Below the pieces are notes generated by a model that made no database searches, was not told the origin of the DNA, and saw only the letters and a program-made list of their open reading frames with translations. A stretch of DNA of 64,000 bases from Amycolatopsis camponoti (lineage in GTDB: Bacteria > Actinomycetota > Actinomycetes > Mycobacteriales > Pseudonocardiaceae). This document shows positions 1-7,590 of the stretch, piece by piece. Every line of letters begins with the position of its first letter. Within the stretch, counting starts at the first letter, position 1. Made by a program: the position numbers and the translations under genes. The stretch covers positions 3,328,501-3,392,500 of the forward strand of contig NZ_CABVGP010000001.1 of the NCBI RefSeq assembly GCF_902497555.1. The letters are read 5' to 3'.

Positions 1-1616
1 AGAACGTCACCGACGGCAAGCCGGTCAACTTCACCATGGGCGTGCACCACGCCCGGGAGTGGCCGGCGGGCGAGCACGTCATGGAGTGGGCGTACGAGCT
101 GATCAACGGGTACGCGCACGATCCGGCGATCCGCAGCCTCGTCGGCAAGACCCGCAACATCGTCGTGCCGATCATCAACCCGGACGGCTTCGAGATCTCC
201 CGCGAGGCCGAGCCGAAGGGTGACTTCACCCGGTTCGACTACGAGATGAAGCGCAAGAACTGCAACGTCAACGACTCGCCGGCGCAGTACTCCACCGGAG
301 TCTGCAAGGCCAACCCGGCCGGCCGCCTGCGCGGCACCGACCCGAACCGCAACTACGCCGGGTTCTGGGGCGGCAACGGCGCCGAGATCGCCTGGAGCGG
401 CGACACCTTCCGCGGGTCCGCGCCGTTCAGTGAGCCCGAAGTGCGCAACGTGCGTTCGATCGTGTCCTCGCGCCAGGTGACCAACCTGATGACGATGCAC
501 ACCGTCGCCGCGCTGGTGCTGCGCCCGCCGGGCGTGGCGGACGTCCGCCCGCCGCTGGAGGAGCCGGCCTACAAGGCCCTCGGCGACAAGATGGCCTCGC
601 GCAACGGCTACACCAGTGAGCCGAGCTGGGCGCTGTACGACACCACGGGCACCACCGAGGACTGGTCGTACTGGGCCACCGGCGGCTGGGGCTTCACCAT
701 CGAGGTCGGCGGCAACGGCTTCCACGGCCCCTACGCCGACAGCGTCGTCGCGGAGTACGAAGGCCTCGCGCCGGCCGCCGGCGCGGGCAAGGGCGGCAAC
801 CGGCAGGCGTTCCTGGACCAGCTGGGCAGCGCGGCCGACCCGCAGCAGCACTCGACGCTGATCGGTTCGGCGCCGAAGGGCTACCAGCTCAAGCTGCACA
901 AGACGTTCCAGACGCCGACGTCGCCGGTGATCCAGGCCGACGGCTCCACCAAGCCGCCGATCTACGTCACCGACGACCTGAACTCGAAGTTCACGACCAC
1001 CGGCGGGCGGTTCGCCTGGTCGGTCAACCCGTCGACCCGGCCGTACGTGGCCGGCCGCTACGGGCGCGACCCGCAGGGCCCGGCGCAGCAGGGCTTCGCG
1101 GTGACCAACCCGGCCGGGGTGCCGCCGATCAACCAGAACTACCCGGCCGACCCGGCGGGTGACTCGTTCACCTTCCACGTGAACGGCCTGCCCCAGGTCG
1201 ACAACGGGAAGTTCAGCGTGAACATCAACTGGGCCAGCACCGCCACCGACTGGGACCTGTTCATCTACGACGCGGCGGGCAACCTGGTCAGCTCGTCGGC
1301 GAACGGCGGCACGACGTCCGAGCACGCCGTGCTGTTCGACCCGCCGGCCGGCGACTACAAGGCCGTGGTGGTCAACTACGACCAGGCCGACCCGGCCACG
1401 GTCGACGACTGGAGCGGGGACGTGTCGTTCGCGTCGCCGATCCCGCCGACGTACGGGCCGAAGGAGGCCTACCAGCTGACCTGCACGTCGCCGAAGGGCC
1501 AGCTCGTCGGCGTGGCGGACGTGTACGCCGACCGCGGCCAGACGGTCGACGTCGGTGAGGTCTGCACCCGCTCCGCGCACGCGCAGAAGCAGCGTGCTTC
1601 GGGTGGGGTCCGGTAG
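1..1616 (+). CDS. Secreted M14-family zinc carboxypeptidase, 5' end outside window
   Basis: The reading frame is already open at the left edge, so the N-terminus (signal peptide, propeptide) is missing. The visible part starts just before the zinc motif HHARE (around nt 45-59). It is followed by the substrate-binding DPNRNY motif (about nt 340), a third zinc-ligand candidate in TMHT (about nt 497) and the catalytic Glu in FTIEVGG (about nt 702). These are the hallmarks of carboxypeptidase A/T metallopeptidases, which remove C-terminal residues from extracellular peptides. After the catalytic domain, about nt 1160-1440 encodes a beta-rich module (NINWASTATDWDLFIYD) resembling bacterial pre-peptidase C-terminal domains. 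The family is normally exported, so a secreted enzyme is inferred. It ends with TAG 48 bp before the convergent LysE gene. Confidence 0.9.
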   Translation, partial: NVTDGKPVNFTMGVHHAREWPAGEHVMEWAYELINGYAHDPAIRSLVGKTRNIVVPIINPDGFEISREAEPKGDFTRFDYEMKRKNCNVNDSPAQYSTGVCKANPAGRLRGTDPNRNYAGFWGGNGAEIAWSGDTFRGSAPFSEPEVRNVRSIVSSRQVTNLMTMHTVAALVLRPPGVADVRPPLEEPAYKALGDKMASRNGYTSEPSWALYDTTGTTEDWSYWATGGWGFTIEVGGNGFHGPYADSVVAEYEGLAPAAGAGKGGNRQAFLDQLGSAADPQQHSTLIGSAPKGYQLKLHKTFQTPTSPVIQADGSTKPPIYVTDDLNSKFTTTGGRFAWSVNPSTRPYVAGRYGRDPQGPAQQGFAVTNPAGVPPINQNYPADPAGDSFTFHVNGLPQVDNGKFSVNINWASTATDWDLFIYDAAGNLVSSSANGGTTSEHAVLFDPPAGDYKAVVVNYDQADPATVDDWSGDVSFASPIPPTYGPKEAYQLTCTSPKGQLVGVADVYADRGQTVDVGEVCTRSAHAQKQRASGGVR

Positions 1617-1664
1617 GTTCGTCTGTTCGTTCGTGGAGGCCTTCTCGCTGCGGCGGGGAGGCCT

Positions 1665-2312
1665 TCACGGCGTCACGGCGAGGATGACGCCCAGAACGAC
1701 GAGGATCGAGCCGACCACGCGGTTCAGGGTGGGTTTCGCGTGGGCGTACCAGCGCTGGGTCGCGGGAGCGGAGAACAGCAGGGCGACGCTCAGGTGCCAG
1801 GCCGTCGAGATCACGAGGATCAGCGCGACGGCCGCGGCTTTGACGGCGGTGGGTTCGGTCGGCGGGAGCGTCGCGGTGAGGACGCTGCCGAAGAACGCGG
1901 CGGCTTTCGGGTTGGTCAGGTTGCTGACCACGCCTCGGCGGAAGTGGCCCGGTGCGGCATCGCCGTCGAGCGCCGCGGCCCGGGTGGAGGGGGACTCCTC
2001 ACCTCGGTCTGGTCTCTTCGATCGGCGGGCCTGCCACCACAGTCGCACACCGAGCCAGGCGAGATAGCCACCGCAGACGACGCGTAGGGCGGCGGCCAGC
2101 CACGGCGCGCGGGCGAGGACACCGCCGAGCCCGAACACGGCAACGGCGGCGAGCACCCCACCGGCGGCGACCACCCCGAGCGCGACGGCCACCGCGGCCC
2201 GCCGCGTACCGGCCGCGGCAGTGTGCGCGATGAGCACGAAGTTCGGACCGGGCGAGACGGCCGCCGGGAGGTAGGCCAGCAGCACGGTACCCAGCGTGGC
2301 GGCAGGATTCAC
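1665..2312 (-). CDS. LysE/RhtB family amino-acid exporter
   Basis: A 215-residue, strongly hydrophobic protein with about six membrane segments and the N-terminal signature AVSPGPNF typical of LysE/RhtB exporters, which move amino acids or derivatives out of the cell using the proton gradient. The open frame extends upstream to 2456. The GTG at 2312 is preferred because it puts the first helix (LGTVLLAYLPAAVSPGP) at the N-terminus and gives the usual family length of 200-220 residues. A conserved SNLTNPKA segment lies mid-protein. Residues about 110-135 form a charged cytoplasmic loop. The substrate cannot be read from the sequence. It converges on the carboxypeptidase gene. Confidence 0.85.
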   Translation of the reverse strand: MNPAATLGTVLLAYLPAAVSPGPNFVLIAHTAAAGTRRAAVAVALGVVAAGGVLAAVAVFGLGGVLARAPWLAAALRVVCGGYLAWLGVRLWWQARRSKRPDRGEESPSTRAAALDGDAAPGHFRRGVVSNLTNPKAAAFFGSVLTATLPPTEPTAVKAAAVALILVISTAWHLSVALLFSAPATQRWYAHAKPTLNRVVGSILVVLGVILAVTP

Positions 2313-2490
2313 ACGACCCAGCCTGACACGCCGGCCTGCCCCCGGGCCGACGGCACCAGCTCCCGCGACGCGGACCGGCCCGGCGAGCGGCATGCACCGC
2401 ACCCGATGCGGCGCCGGACCTCCCACCGCGCAACCCGGCCCCTCGGGCGGCAGCACGCGCGGCCCGTCTTGCGCCGCCCGCCGACGCGGC

Positions 2491-3585
2491 TCAAGCCGCC
2501 CGGCCGCCCCCGCCGACGACCTGGTCCCGCATGGTCCGCAGCGCTGAATGATCCACTGTGGACGGATCGGCCGCGAGCCACTCGCCGATCTCGTGCAGGA
2601 ACTCCTCCGGCGTCATCGGCGCCGTCGGCAGGTCGCCCGGGTCGGCCGTGGTCAGGTCGCCGCTGCGGCTCGGGTACACGATCATCGCTCCGCGCAGCGC
2701 CACGCCCGGCAGCAGATCACGGTACGCGGCCAGGCTCTCCGCCAGCCTGCTGCCGCCGCCGCGGAACGGGCGGCCGTTGCGCAGCAGCCTGCCGTCCTCG
2801 GCCGTCTCGTAGTGGCCGGGCAGCCACAGCTTCGACTCGATCAGCACCAGCCGCTTGCCGCACAGCACCGCGTGGTCGACGTCGGCGAACACCGAGCCCG
2901 GCCACGCGAGCCCGTGGAAGATGCGGGCGCCGGGCAGCCGGGTCAGGTAGGTCTCGAGCAGGTCGGCAGTGAGGCGTTCGGCGAGTTCGTCGCGCTCGGT
3001 GCCGGGGGCGCCGAACACTGTGCGGCCGCCGAACTCCTCCGCGTACGCCTCGCGGGCCTTGTTCGCCCGCAGGTAGCCGCGCGCGAGGCGCTGGACGAGC
3101 AGCGCGGTGCTCGCGGTCAGCAGCAGCCAGACGATGAGCACCGGCGTGCTGAACCCCACCCCGGTGACCAGCGGCAGCAGCACCAGCACCATCCCGCCCA
3201 CCGCGGCGACGACCGGCGTGTGCCCGGGTCCGCGACGGCGGCCGTGGCGCATCCGGGTGTCCTGCCCGGCGAAGTGCCACCAGTCGAGGTCTTCGGCGTC
3301 CAGGTCGGGCAGGTCGGGGACGAACCCGGGCTCGTCCCCGAAGCGCCGCCGGGGCCGCGGCCGGACCGGGACGGGGACCACCGTCGCGCCGCCGGAGTCG
3401 TACCGCGCGCGGGCGACGGGGTCGCCGAGGACCTCGTACGCTTCGCGGAGCAGCCGGAACGTGCCGACCGTCCCGCCGCCGTCGGGGTGCATGGTCTTCG
3501 CCAGCCGGCGGTAGGCCGTCTTGACGTCGGCCGCCGTGGCGTTCCGGCGGATGCCGAGCACCTCGTAGTAGTCGACCTCGGGCAC
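2491..3585 (-). CDS. J-domain protein with two membrane helices and a NERD-like nuclease-related domain
   Basis: The first ~65 residues are a J domain (DYYEVLGI, then HPD in TMHPDGGG, then DPVARARYD), the module that stimulates Hsp70 ATPase. A proline/arginine-rich linker leads to two adjacent hydrophobic segments (VVAAVGGMVLVLLPLV and VLIVWLLLTASTALLV). The C-terminal ~190 residues resemble NERD nuclease-related domains, with FADVDHAVL and an ExK motif in LIESKLW, the arrangement of PD-(D/E)xK-type nucleases. A GTG at 3597 is possible, but its ribosome site would overlap the start; the GTG at 3585 has AGGTGA 8 nt upstream. J-NERD fusions occur in actinomycetes, but no function is established to my knowledge. 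Confidence 0.75.
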   Translation of the reverse strand: MPEVDYYEVLGIRRNATAADVKTAYRRLAKTMHPDGGGTVGTFRLLREAYEVLGDPVARARYDSGGATVVPVPVRPRPRRRFGDEPGFVPDLPDLDAEDLDWWHFAGQDTRMRHGRRRGPGHTPVVAAVGGMVLVLLPLVTGVGFSTPVLIVWLLLTASTALLVQRLARGYLRANKAREAYAEEFGGRTVFGAPGTERDELAERLTADLLETYLTRLPGARIFHGLAWPGSVFADVDHAVLCGKRLVLIESKLWLPGHYETAEDGRLLRNGRPFRGGGSRLAESLAAYRDLLPGVALRGAMIVYPSRSGDLTTADPGDLPTAPMTPEEFLHEIGEWLAADPSTVDHSALRTMRDQVVGGGGRAA

Positions 3586-3890
3586 GCGGGCGTTCACCTC
3601 CGGATGGCTGCGCGAAGACTTTATGGGACCGGGATTCCGGGTCGCGCACCGGCTCCGCGGCGCGTCGGGGTGATGCTCCTCCGGCGCAGGTCAGTGCGGG
3701 GTCAGGACTTCTGCCGACGGCGGCGCCCGGTCCGCCGGCGCGTGACGAGACCCCGGACGGGGGTTTCCGGGGCGTTTGCTGTGGTCCGCAAGTGTCCATT
3801 GAGGACTTCGTGTCACCCGGAAGTGTTGCCACGGCGCGAATCAGCCGGGCGATGGTGACTTTTCGTAGCCGGGAATCACTCGAAGAGACG
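3586..3890. other. Intergenic stretch without a recognisable gene
   Basis: About 300 bp upstream of the J-domain gene. Several open frames cross it, but none has a plausible start with a ribosome site or family resemblance. It is somewhat less GC-rich than its surroundings, especially near 3780-3890, which fits a promoter or leader region for the minus-strand J-domain gene. The SOS-like box lies at its far end. Confidence 0.4.
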
Positions 3891-3904
3891 CGAACACGTG
3901 TTCG
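3891..3904. promoter_or_regulatory. LexA/SOS-box-like palindrome
   Basis: CGAACACGTGTTCG is a perfect 14-bp palindrome matching the Gram-positive/actinobacterial LexA consensus CGAACnnnnGTTCG exactly in the conserved arms. It lies about 300 bp upstream of the J-domain/NERD gene on the minus strand. On the plus strand a TAGGAT hexamer follows at 3915, but the only plus-strand frame (ATG 3927) runs antisense into the CoA ligase gene. The controlled transcript is therefore uncertain. Confidence 0.5.
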
Positions 3905-3948
3905 AATCCGTGGCTAGGATGGAGCCATGTCCCCGGCATCCCCCAGAC

Positions 3949-3992
3949 GTGACGGGCCCACCGCCACCCCACCTCGGCAGCGGGCCCGTCAC
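3949..3992 (-). terminator. Hairpin after the CoA-ligase gene
   Basis: Perfect 11-bp inverted repeat GTGACGGGCCC (3949-3959) and GGGCCCGTCAC (3982-3992), separated by 22 nt, immediately downstream of the stop codon of the minus-strand ligase gene. There is no T tract, as is common in high-GC actinomycetes. Its presence argues against the overlapping plus-strand frame being a gene. Confidence 0.55.
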
Positions 3993-3997
3993 CCCCG

Positions 3998-5581
3998 TCA
4001 CCGCTCGCGCAGCAGGAAGCGCTGGAGCTTCCCGCTCGCGTTGCGCGGCAATGCGTCGAGGAACCGCACCCGGCGCGGGTACTTGTACGGCGCCGCAACG
4101 GCTTTGGCGTGCTCTTGCAAGGCCTGCGCGAGGGCTGGGCCCGGGGTGGCTCCCGGTCGCGGCACGACGAAGGCCGTCACGACCGCGCCCCGGTCCGGGT
4201 CGGGCGTGCCGACCACCGCGCACTCGTCGACGTCCGGGTGGCTCAGCAGCACTTCTTCGACTTCGGGAGCCGCGATGTTGTAGCCGGAGGAGACGATCAT
4301 GTCGTCGCTGCGCGCCACGAACCGGAAATAGTCGTCGGGTTCGCGGACGTAGGTGTCACCGGTGATGTTCCAGCCGTCGCGCACGTAGTCGGCCTGCCGC
4401 GGATCTTCGAGGTAACGGCAGCCGGTGGGGCCCTGCACGGCAAGCAGCCCGGGCGTGCCGTCGCGCACGGGCGTGCCGTCGACGTCCAGGACGGCGGCGC
4501 GGAAGCCGGGGACGACGGTGCCGGTCGTGCCGGGGCGGGCGGCGTCGTCGGCCGCGGAGATGAAGACGTGCAGCATCTCCGTGCTGCCGATGCCGTCGAT
4601 GAGCGGGCGGCCGACGAGGTCGCGGTACTGCTCGGCCACGGCGGCGGGCAGGGCTTCGCCGGCGGAGACGGCGCGGCGCACCCCCTTGAGCAGCGGGCCG
4701 TCGCCGGAGCCGAGGATCGCGCGGTAGGCGGTCGGCGCCGTGAACAGCACCGTCACCGACCGCTCGGCGACGATCGAGGCCAGTTCCTGGGGGGTGGCGC
4801 GTTCCAGCAGGAGCACGGACGCGCCGGCGTGCAGCGGGAAGACGAGGAGGCCGCCGAGGCCGAAGGTGAACGCGAGGGGAGGGGTGCCGCAGAAGAGGTC
4901 GTCCGCGGTGGGTCGCAGCACGTGCCTCGAGAACGTGTCGGCGATGGCGAGCAGGTCGCGGTGGAAGTGCATCGTCGCCTTGGGTGTCCCGGTGGTGCCG
5001 GAGGTGAAGGCGAGCAGCGCGACGTCGTCGGCGGCGGTCGGCACGTCGTCGAAGGTCGCCGGGTGCCGGGCGCAGCGTGCGGCGAGCTCGGCGCCGTAGG
5101 AGACGACGGGCAGGCCGGGTGGCAGCTCGTCGAGCAGGTGCTCGTCGCACAAGGCGACGGCCGGCCGCGCCCGGTCGGCGATCTTGTCGAGCTCGTGACG
5201 GCGCAGCATCGGCATGGTCGAGACGGCGACGGCGCCGGCCTTGAGCACGCCCAGCCAGCAGGCCGCCAGCCAGGGCGTGTTGGTGCCGCGCAGCAGCACG
5301 CGATTTCCGGGCACCACGCCGAGTTCGCCGGTGAGGACGTGGGCGATCCGGTTGGCCCGCGCGAGCACCTCGCCGTAGGTCCAGCTGTCCTCGAGGGACC
5401 GCAGGCAGGGCCGATCGGCGCCGAAGCGCTCCACGGCACCGTCGAGCAGGGCGGTGGCGGCGTTGAGGCGGTCGGGGTAGGCCAGCTCGGGCAGGTCGAA
5501 GACGAGCCGCGGCCACTGCTCGGCGGGCGGCAGCCGGTCGCGGCAGAACGAGTCGGTGTGAGCGCTGGGAGTAAGCCTCAT
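3998..5581 (-). CDS. AMP-forming aryl/acyl-CoA ligase (benzoate/2-aminobenzoate-CoA ligase type)
   Basis: A 527-residue ANL-superfamily adenylating enzyme that activates a carboxylic acid through an acyl-AMP to its CoA thioester. The phosphate-binding loop FTSGTTGTPKAT lies near residue 190, the IGSTEM motif (in place of YGxTE) mid-protein, the ITGD motif before residue 400, SGYNIAAPEVEE in the hinge and NASGKLQR with the catalytic lysine near residue 510. Length and motifs best fit the benzoate/anthranilate-CoA ligase branch; the actual acid is not predictable here. The ATG at 5581 is preceded by GAGGAG. The frame extends upstream to 5689 without a ribosome site. No aromatic-degradation genes flank it. 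Confidence 0.85.
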   Translation of the reverse strand: MRLTPSAHTDSFCRDRLPPAEQWPRLVFDLPELAYPDRLNAATALLDGAVERFGADRPCLRSLEDSWTYGEVLARANRIAHVLTGELGVVPGNRVLLRGTNTPWLAACWLGVLKAGAVAVSTMPMLRRHELDKIADRARPAVALCDEHLLDELPPGLPVVSYGAELAARCARHPATFDDVPTAADDVALLAFTSGTTGTPKATMHFHRDLLAIADTFSRHVLRPTADDLFCGTPPLAFTFGLGGLLVFPLHAGASVLLLERATPQELASIVAERSVTVLFTAPTAYRAILGSGDGPLLKGVRRAVSAGEALPAAVAEQYRDLVGRPLIDGIGSTEMLHVFISAADDAARPGTTGTVVPGFRAAVLDVDGTPVRDGTPGLLAVQGPTGCRYLEDPRQADYVRDGWNITGDTYVREPDDYFRFVARSDDMIVSSGYNIAAPEVEEVLLSHPDVDECAVVGTPDPDRGAVVTAFVVPRPGATPGPALAQALQEHAKAVAAPYKYPRRVRFLDALPRNASGKLQRFLLRER

Positions 5582-5730
5582 CGCAGCTCCTCGGATCGAC
5601 CTGGACCACGAGAAACGTAGCACTCGTTGCGACCGTCGAGAAGACGCTATGTCGCACCGATGACGGCGGCAACGAGAAAGCGATATCACTCCGTCGACCG
5701 GGGGAAGCGCAGAGTGACGGCCGCCACGGT

Positions 5731-6441
5731 CTACGCGGGCGGCGCCACCGTGGCGTCCGGCTGGTTCGCGCGGCGCAGGGCGTCGGCGACGAACCCGTTC
5801 GCCTTCAGCTCCTCGACCAGCTCGCGCAGGAAGGCGACCGTCTCGGGACGCCGGGCCGGCGTGGTCCCGACGGCCTGCTGGATCTGCATGAACCGCTCGG
5901 AAATCACCCGTGTCCCGGGGTGCGAGGAGACGTAGGAGGTCATCGGCTGCCGGATCCCGGCCGCCACCTCCAGCCCCTGCGCCTCGAACGCCGCCACCCC
6001 GTCCGAGCCGCGCACGATCGTCGCCCGGGAAAGCGTCCGGGTCAGGTAGAGGTCGTACGCCGACCCCTCCTTGACGCCGATCCGGACGCCCGGCCGGTCG
6101 ACGTCCTCGGGAGCGTGGAACGGCGAATCCGCTGGGACCACGTACACGCCCTCGATGACGACGTACGGCGCCGTGAAGGCCACCGAAGCCGCGCGCGCCG
6201 GCTCGATCGCCAGGAAGCAGAGGTCCGCCGCGTCCGAGGTCAGCGCCTCGAACGACTTCCGGGCCGCGTCGAAGCAGACGAATTCCACCGGCACGTCCAG
6301 CCGCGCCGCGACCTCGCGCGCGAGGTCGACGGTGACACCGCCGGGCGCGTCGGGCGTCCCGTGGGCGAGCACCGGGTTCCCGAGGTTGACGGCGGCGCGC
6401 AGCACACCGGTGGGCGCGAGGTCGGCGGAAAGATCTCCCAT
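5731..6441 (-). CDS. Solute-binding protein family 3 domain protein lacking a signal peptide
   Basis: A 236-residue protein with the fold signature of ABC-transporter family 3 periplasmic binding proteins: VDLAREVAARLDVPVEFVCFD, then ADLCFLAIEPARAASVAFTAPYV, then VRIGVKEGSAYDLYL. Unlike transporter partners it begins directly with MGDLSADLAPTG, with no hydrophobic signal or lipobox. No permease or ATPase is adjacent. It lies 49 bp downstream of the aldose epimerase on the same strand, so the two may be cotranscribed. It could be a cytoplasmic ligand-binding protein or a decayed transporter component. The ligand is unknown. Confidence 0.75.
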   Translation of the reverse strand: MGDLSADLAPTGVLRAAVNLGNPVLAHGTPDAPGGVTVDLAREVAARLDVPVEFVCFDAARKSFEALTSDAADLCFLAIEPARAASVAFTAPYVVIEGVYVVPADSPFHAPEDVDRPGVRIGVKEGSAYDLYLTRTLSRATIVRGSDGVAAFEAQGLEVAAGIRQPMTSYVSSHPGTRVISERFMQIQQAVGTTPARRPETVAFLRELVEELKANGFVADALRRANQPDATVAPPA

Positions 6442-6490
6442 GACCGGCGAGGGTAATGGCGAGAGCGGCCGGAAAAGGCGGGAATGTCGT

Positions 6491-7525
6491 TCACGCCACC
6501 GGCGGCCGGTCCGCCGTCGTCAGCTCGAAGACCGTCTCCTGGTGGTAGACCTCGCCCGGCCGGAGCACCGTGCTCGGGAAGTCCGGCCGGTTCGGCGAAT
6601 CCGGGAAGTGCTGGGCCTCCAGCGCGAACCCCGCGCCGGGACGGCCGAGGTGGTTGCCCGAATAGAACTGCAGGCCCGGTTCGGTCGTCCACATCGTGAG
6701 CAACCGGCCGGACGTCGGCTCCCAGGCCCGGGCGGCGAACGGCGCGCCGTCGTCGAGGACCCAGTTGTGGTCGTAACCGCGCCCGATCGCCAGCTGGGGG
6801 TCCGGGTCGCCGAGGCGGGCGCCGATCGTCGTCGCCCGGCGGAAGTCGAACGGCGTGCCCTCGACCGGCGTCGGATCGCCCACCGGGATCAGGTTCTCGT
6901 CGGTGGGGCAGAACGAGCCGGCGGCGATCGCCAGCGAGTGGTCGTACACGTCACCGCCGCCGGCCAGGTTCCAGTACGTGTGGTTGGTCAGGTTGACGAC
7001 CGTCGGCGCGTCCGTGGTCGCGCGGTAGGTGATGCGCAGCCGCGGGTCGAGGCGGTACGTCACCTCGACCGCGAGCCGGCCGGGGTAGCCCTGGTCGCCG
7101 TCCGGGCTGACCAGCGTCAGCCGCAGGCCGCCGGGGACCGGCCTCGCGGACCACACCCGCGTGTCGAACCCGGCCGGGCCGCCGTGCAGGCTGTTCTTCC
7201 CGTCGTTCACCGGAACCCGGTGCAGGACACCGTCGAGGGCGAACGCGCCGCCGGCGATCCGGTTGGCGAACCGGCCGATCACCGCGCCCAGGAACACCCG
7301 CGCGGCGCCCGGCTGGTTGTTCGCGAAGTACCCGTCGAGGTCCGGATGACCCAGGACGACGTCGGCCCGCCGCCCGGACAGGTCCGGGGCTTCCACGGAC
7401 TGGATGACGCCGCCGTAGTCGAGCACGCGGACCGTGGGCCCGTCGGGCCGGGACAGCGTGTACCGGTGGACGTCGGTGTCGCCGGCGCGGCCGAAGAACT
7501 CCCGCGTGAGTTCGGTAAGCGTCAT
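6491..7525 (-). CDS. galM: Aldose 1-epimerase (mutarotase)
   Basis: A 344-residue GalM-type enzyme interconverting alpha and beta anomers of hexoses. Family landmarks are present: FLGAVIGRFANRIAGG (substrate-binding Arg), NDGKNSLHGG, NLTNHTYWNLAG with the catalytic-acid His region, GRGYDHNWVLD, and the C-terminal LEAQHFPDSPN carrying the catalytic Glu. No signal peptide is visible, so it is cytoplasmic. A perfect LacI-family operator sits just upstream of the start, so sugar-responsive repression is likely, although no LacI gene is in the window. Confidence 0.92.
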   Translation of the reverse strand: MTLTELTREFFGRAGDTDVHRYTLSRPDGPTVRVLDYGGVIQSVEAPDLSGRRADVVLGHPDLDGYFANNQPGAARVFLGAVIGRFANRIAGGAFALDGVLHRVPVNDGKNSLHGGPAGFDTRVWSARPVPGGLRLTLVSPDGDQGYPGRLAVEVTYRLDPRLRITYRATTDAPTVVNLTNHTYWNLAGGGDVYDHSLAIAAGSFCPTDENLIPVGDPTPVEGTPFDFRRATTIGARLGDPDPQLAIGRGYDHNWVLDDGAPFAARAWEPTSGRLLTMWTTEPGLQFYSGNHLGRPGAGFALEAQHFPDSPNRPDFPSTVLRPGEVYHQETVFELTTADRPPVA

Positions 7526-7543
7526 CGACGGGCCTCCCCAGCA

Positions 7544-7559
7544 CTGTTAGCGCTAACAG
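7544..7559. promoter_or_regulatory. LacI/GalR-family operator
   Basis: CTGTTAGCGCTAACAG is a perfect 16-bp palindrome with the central CG-centred TTAGCGCTAA typical of LacI/GalR operators. It lies 19-34 bp upstream of the galM start, where binding would block transcription of galM and the downstream binding protein. The cognate regulator is not in this window. Confidence 0.7.
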
Positions 7560-7590
7560 CATGGAGGACGCCGCACCGCGCGGTCAAGGG

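Noticed and set aside
2552..2562. TCCACTGTGGA, also seen at 49339 and, as TCCACAGTGGA, at 62415
   Set aside because: Two of the three lie inside coding sequence where they spell Ser-Thr-Val codons. Too short and too few to support a motif claim.
3927..4283. Possible small plus-strand gene after the SOS box
   Set aside because: It crosses a perfect terminator-like hairpin and then runs antisense to the CoA ligase. The predicted protein is Arg/Ser/Pro-rich without family resemblance.
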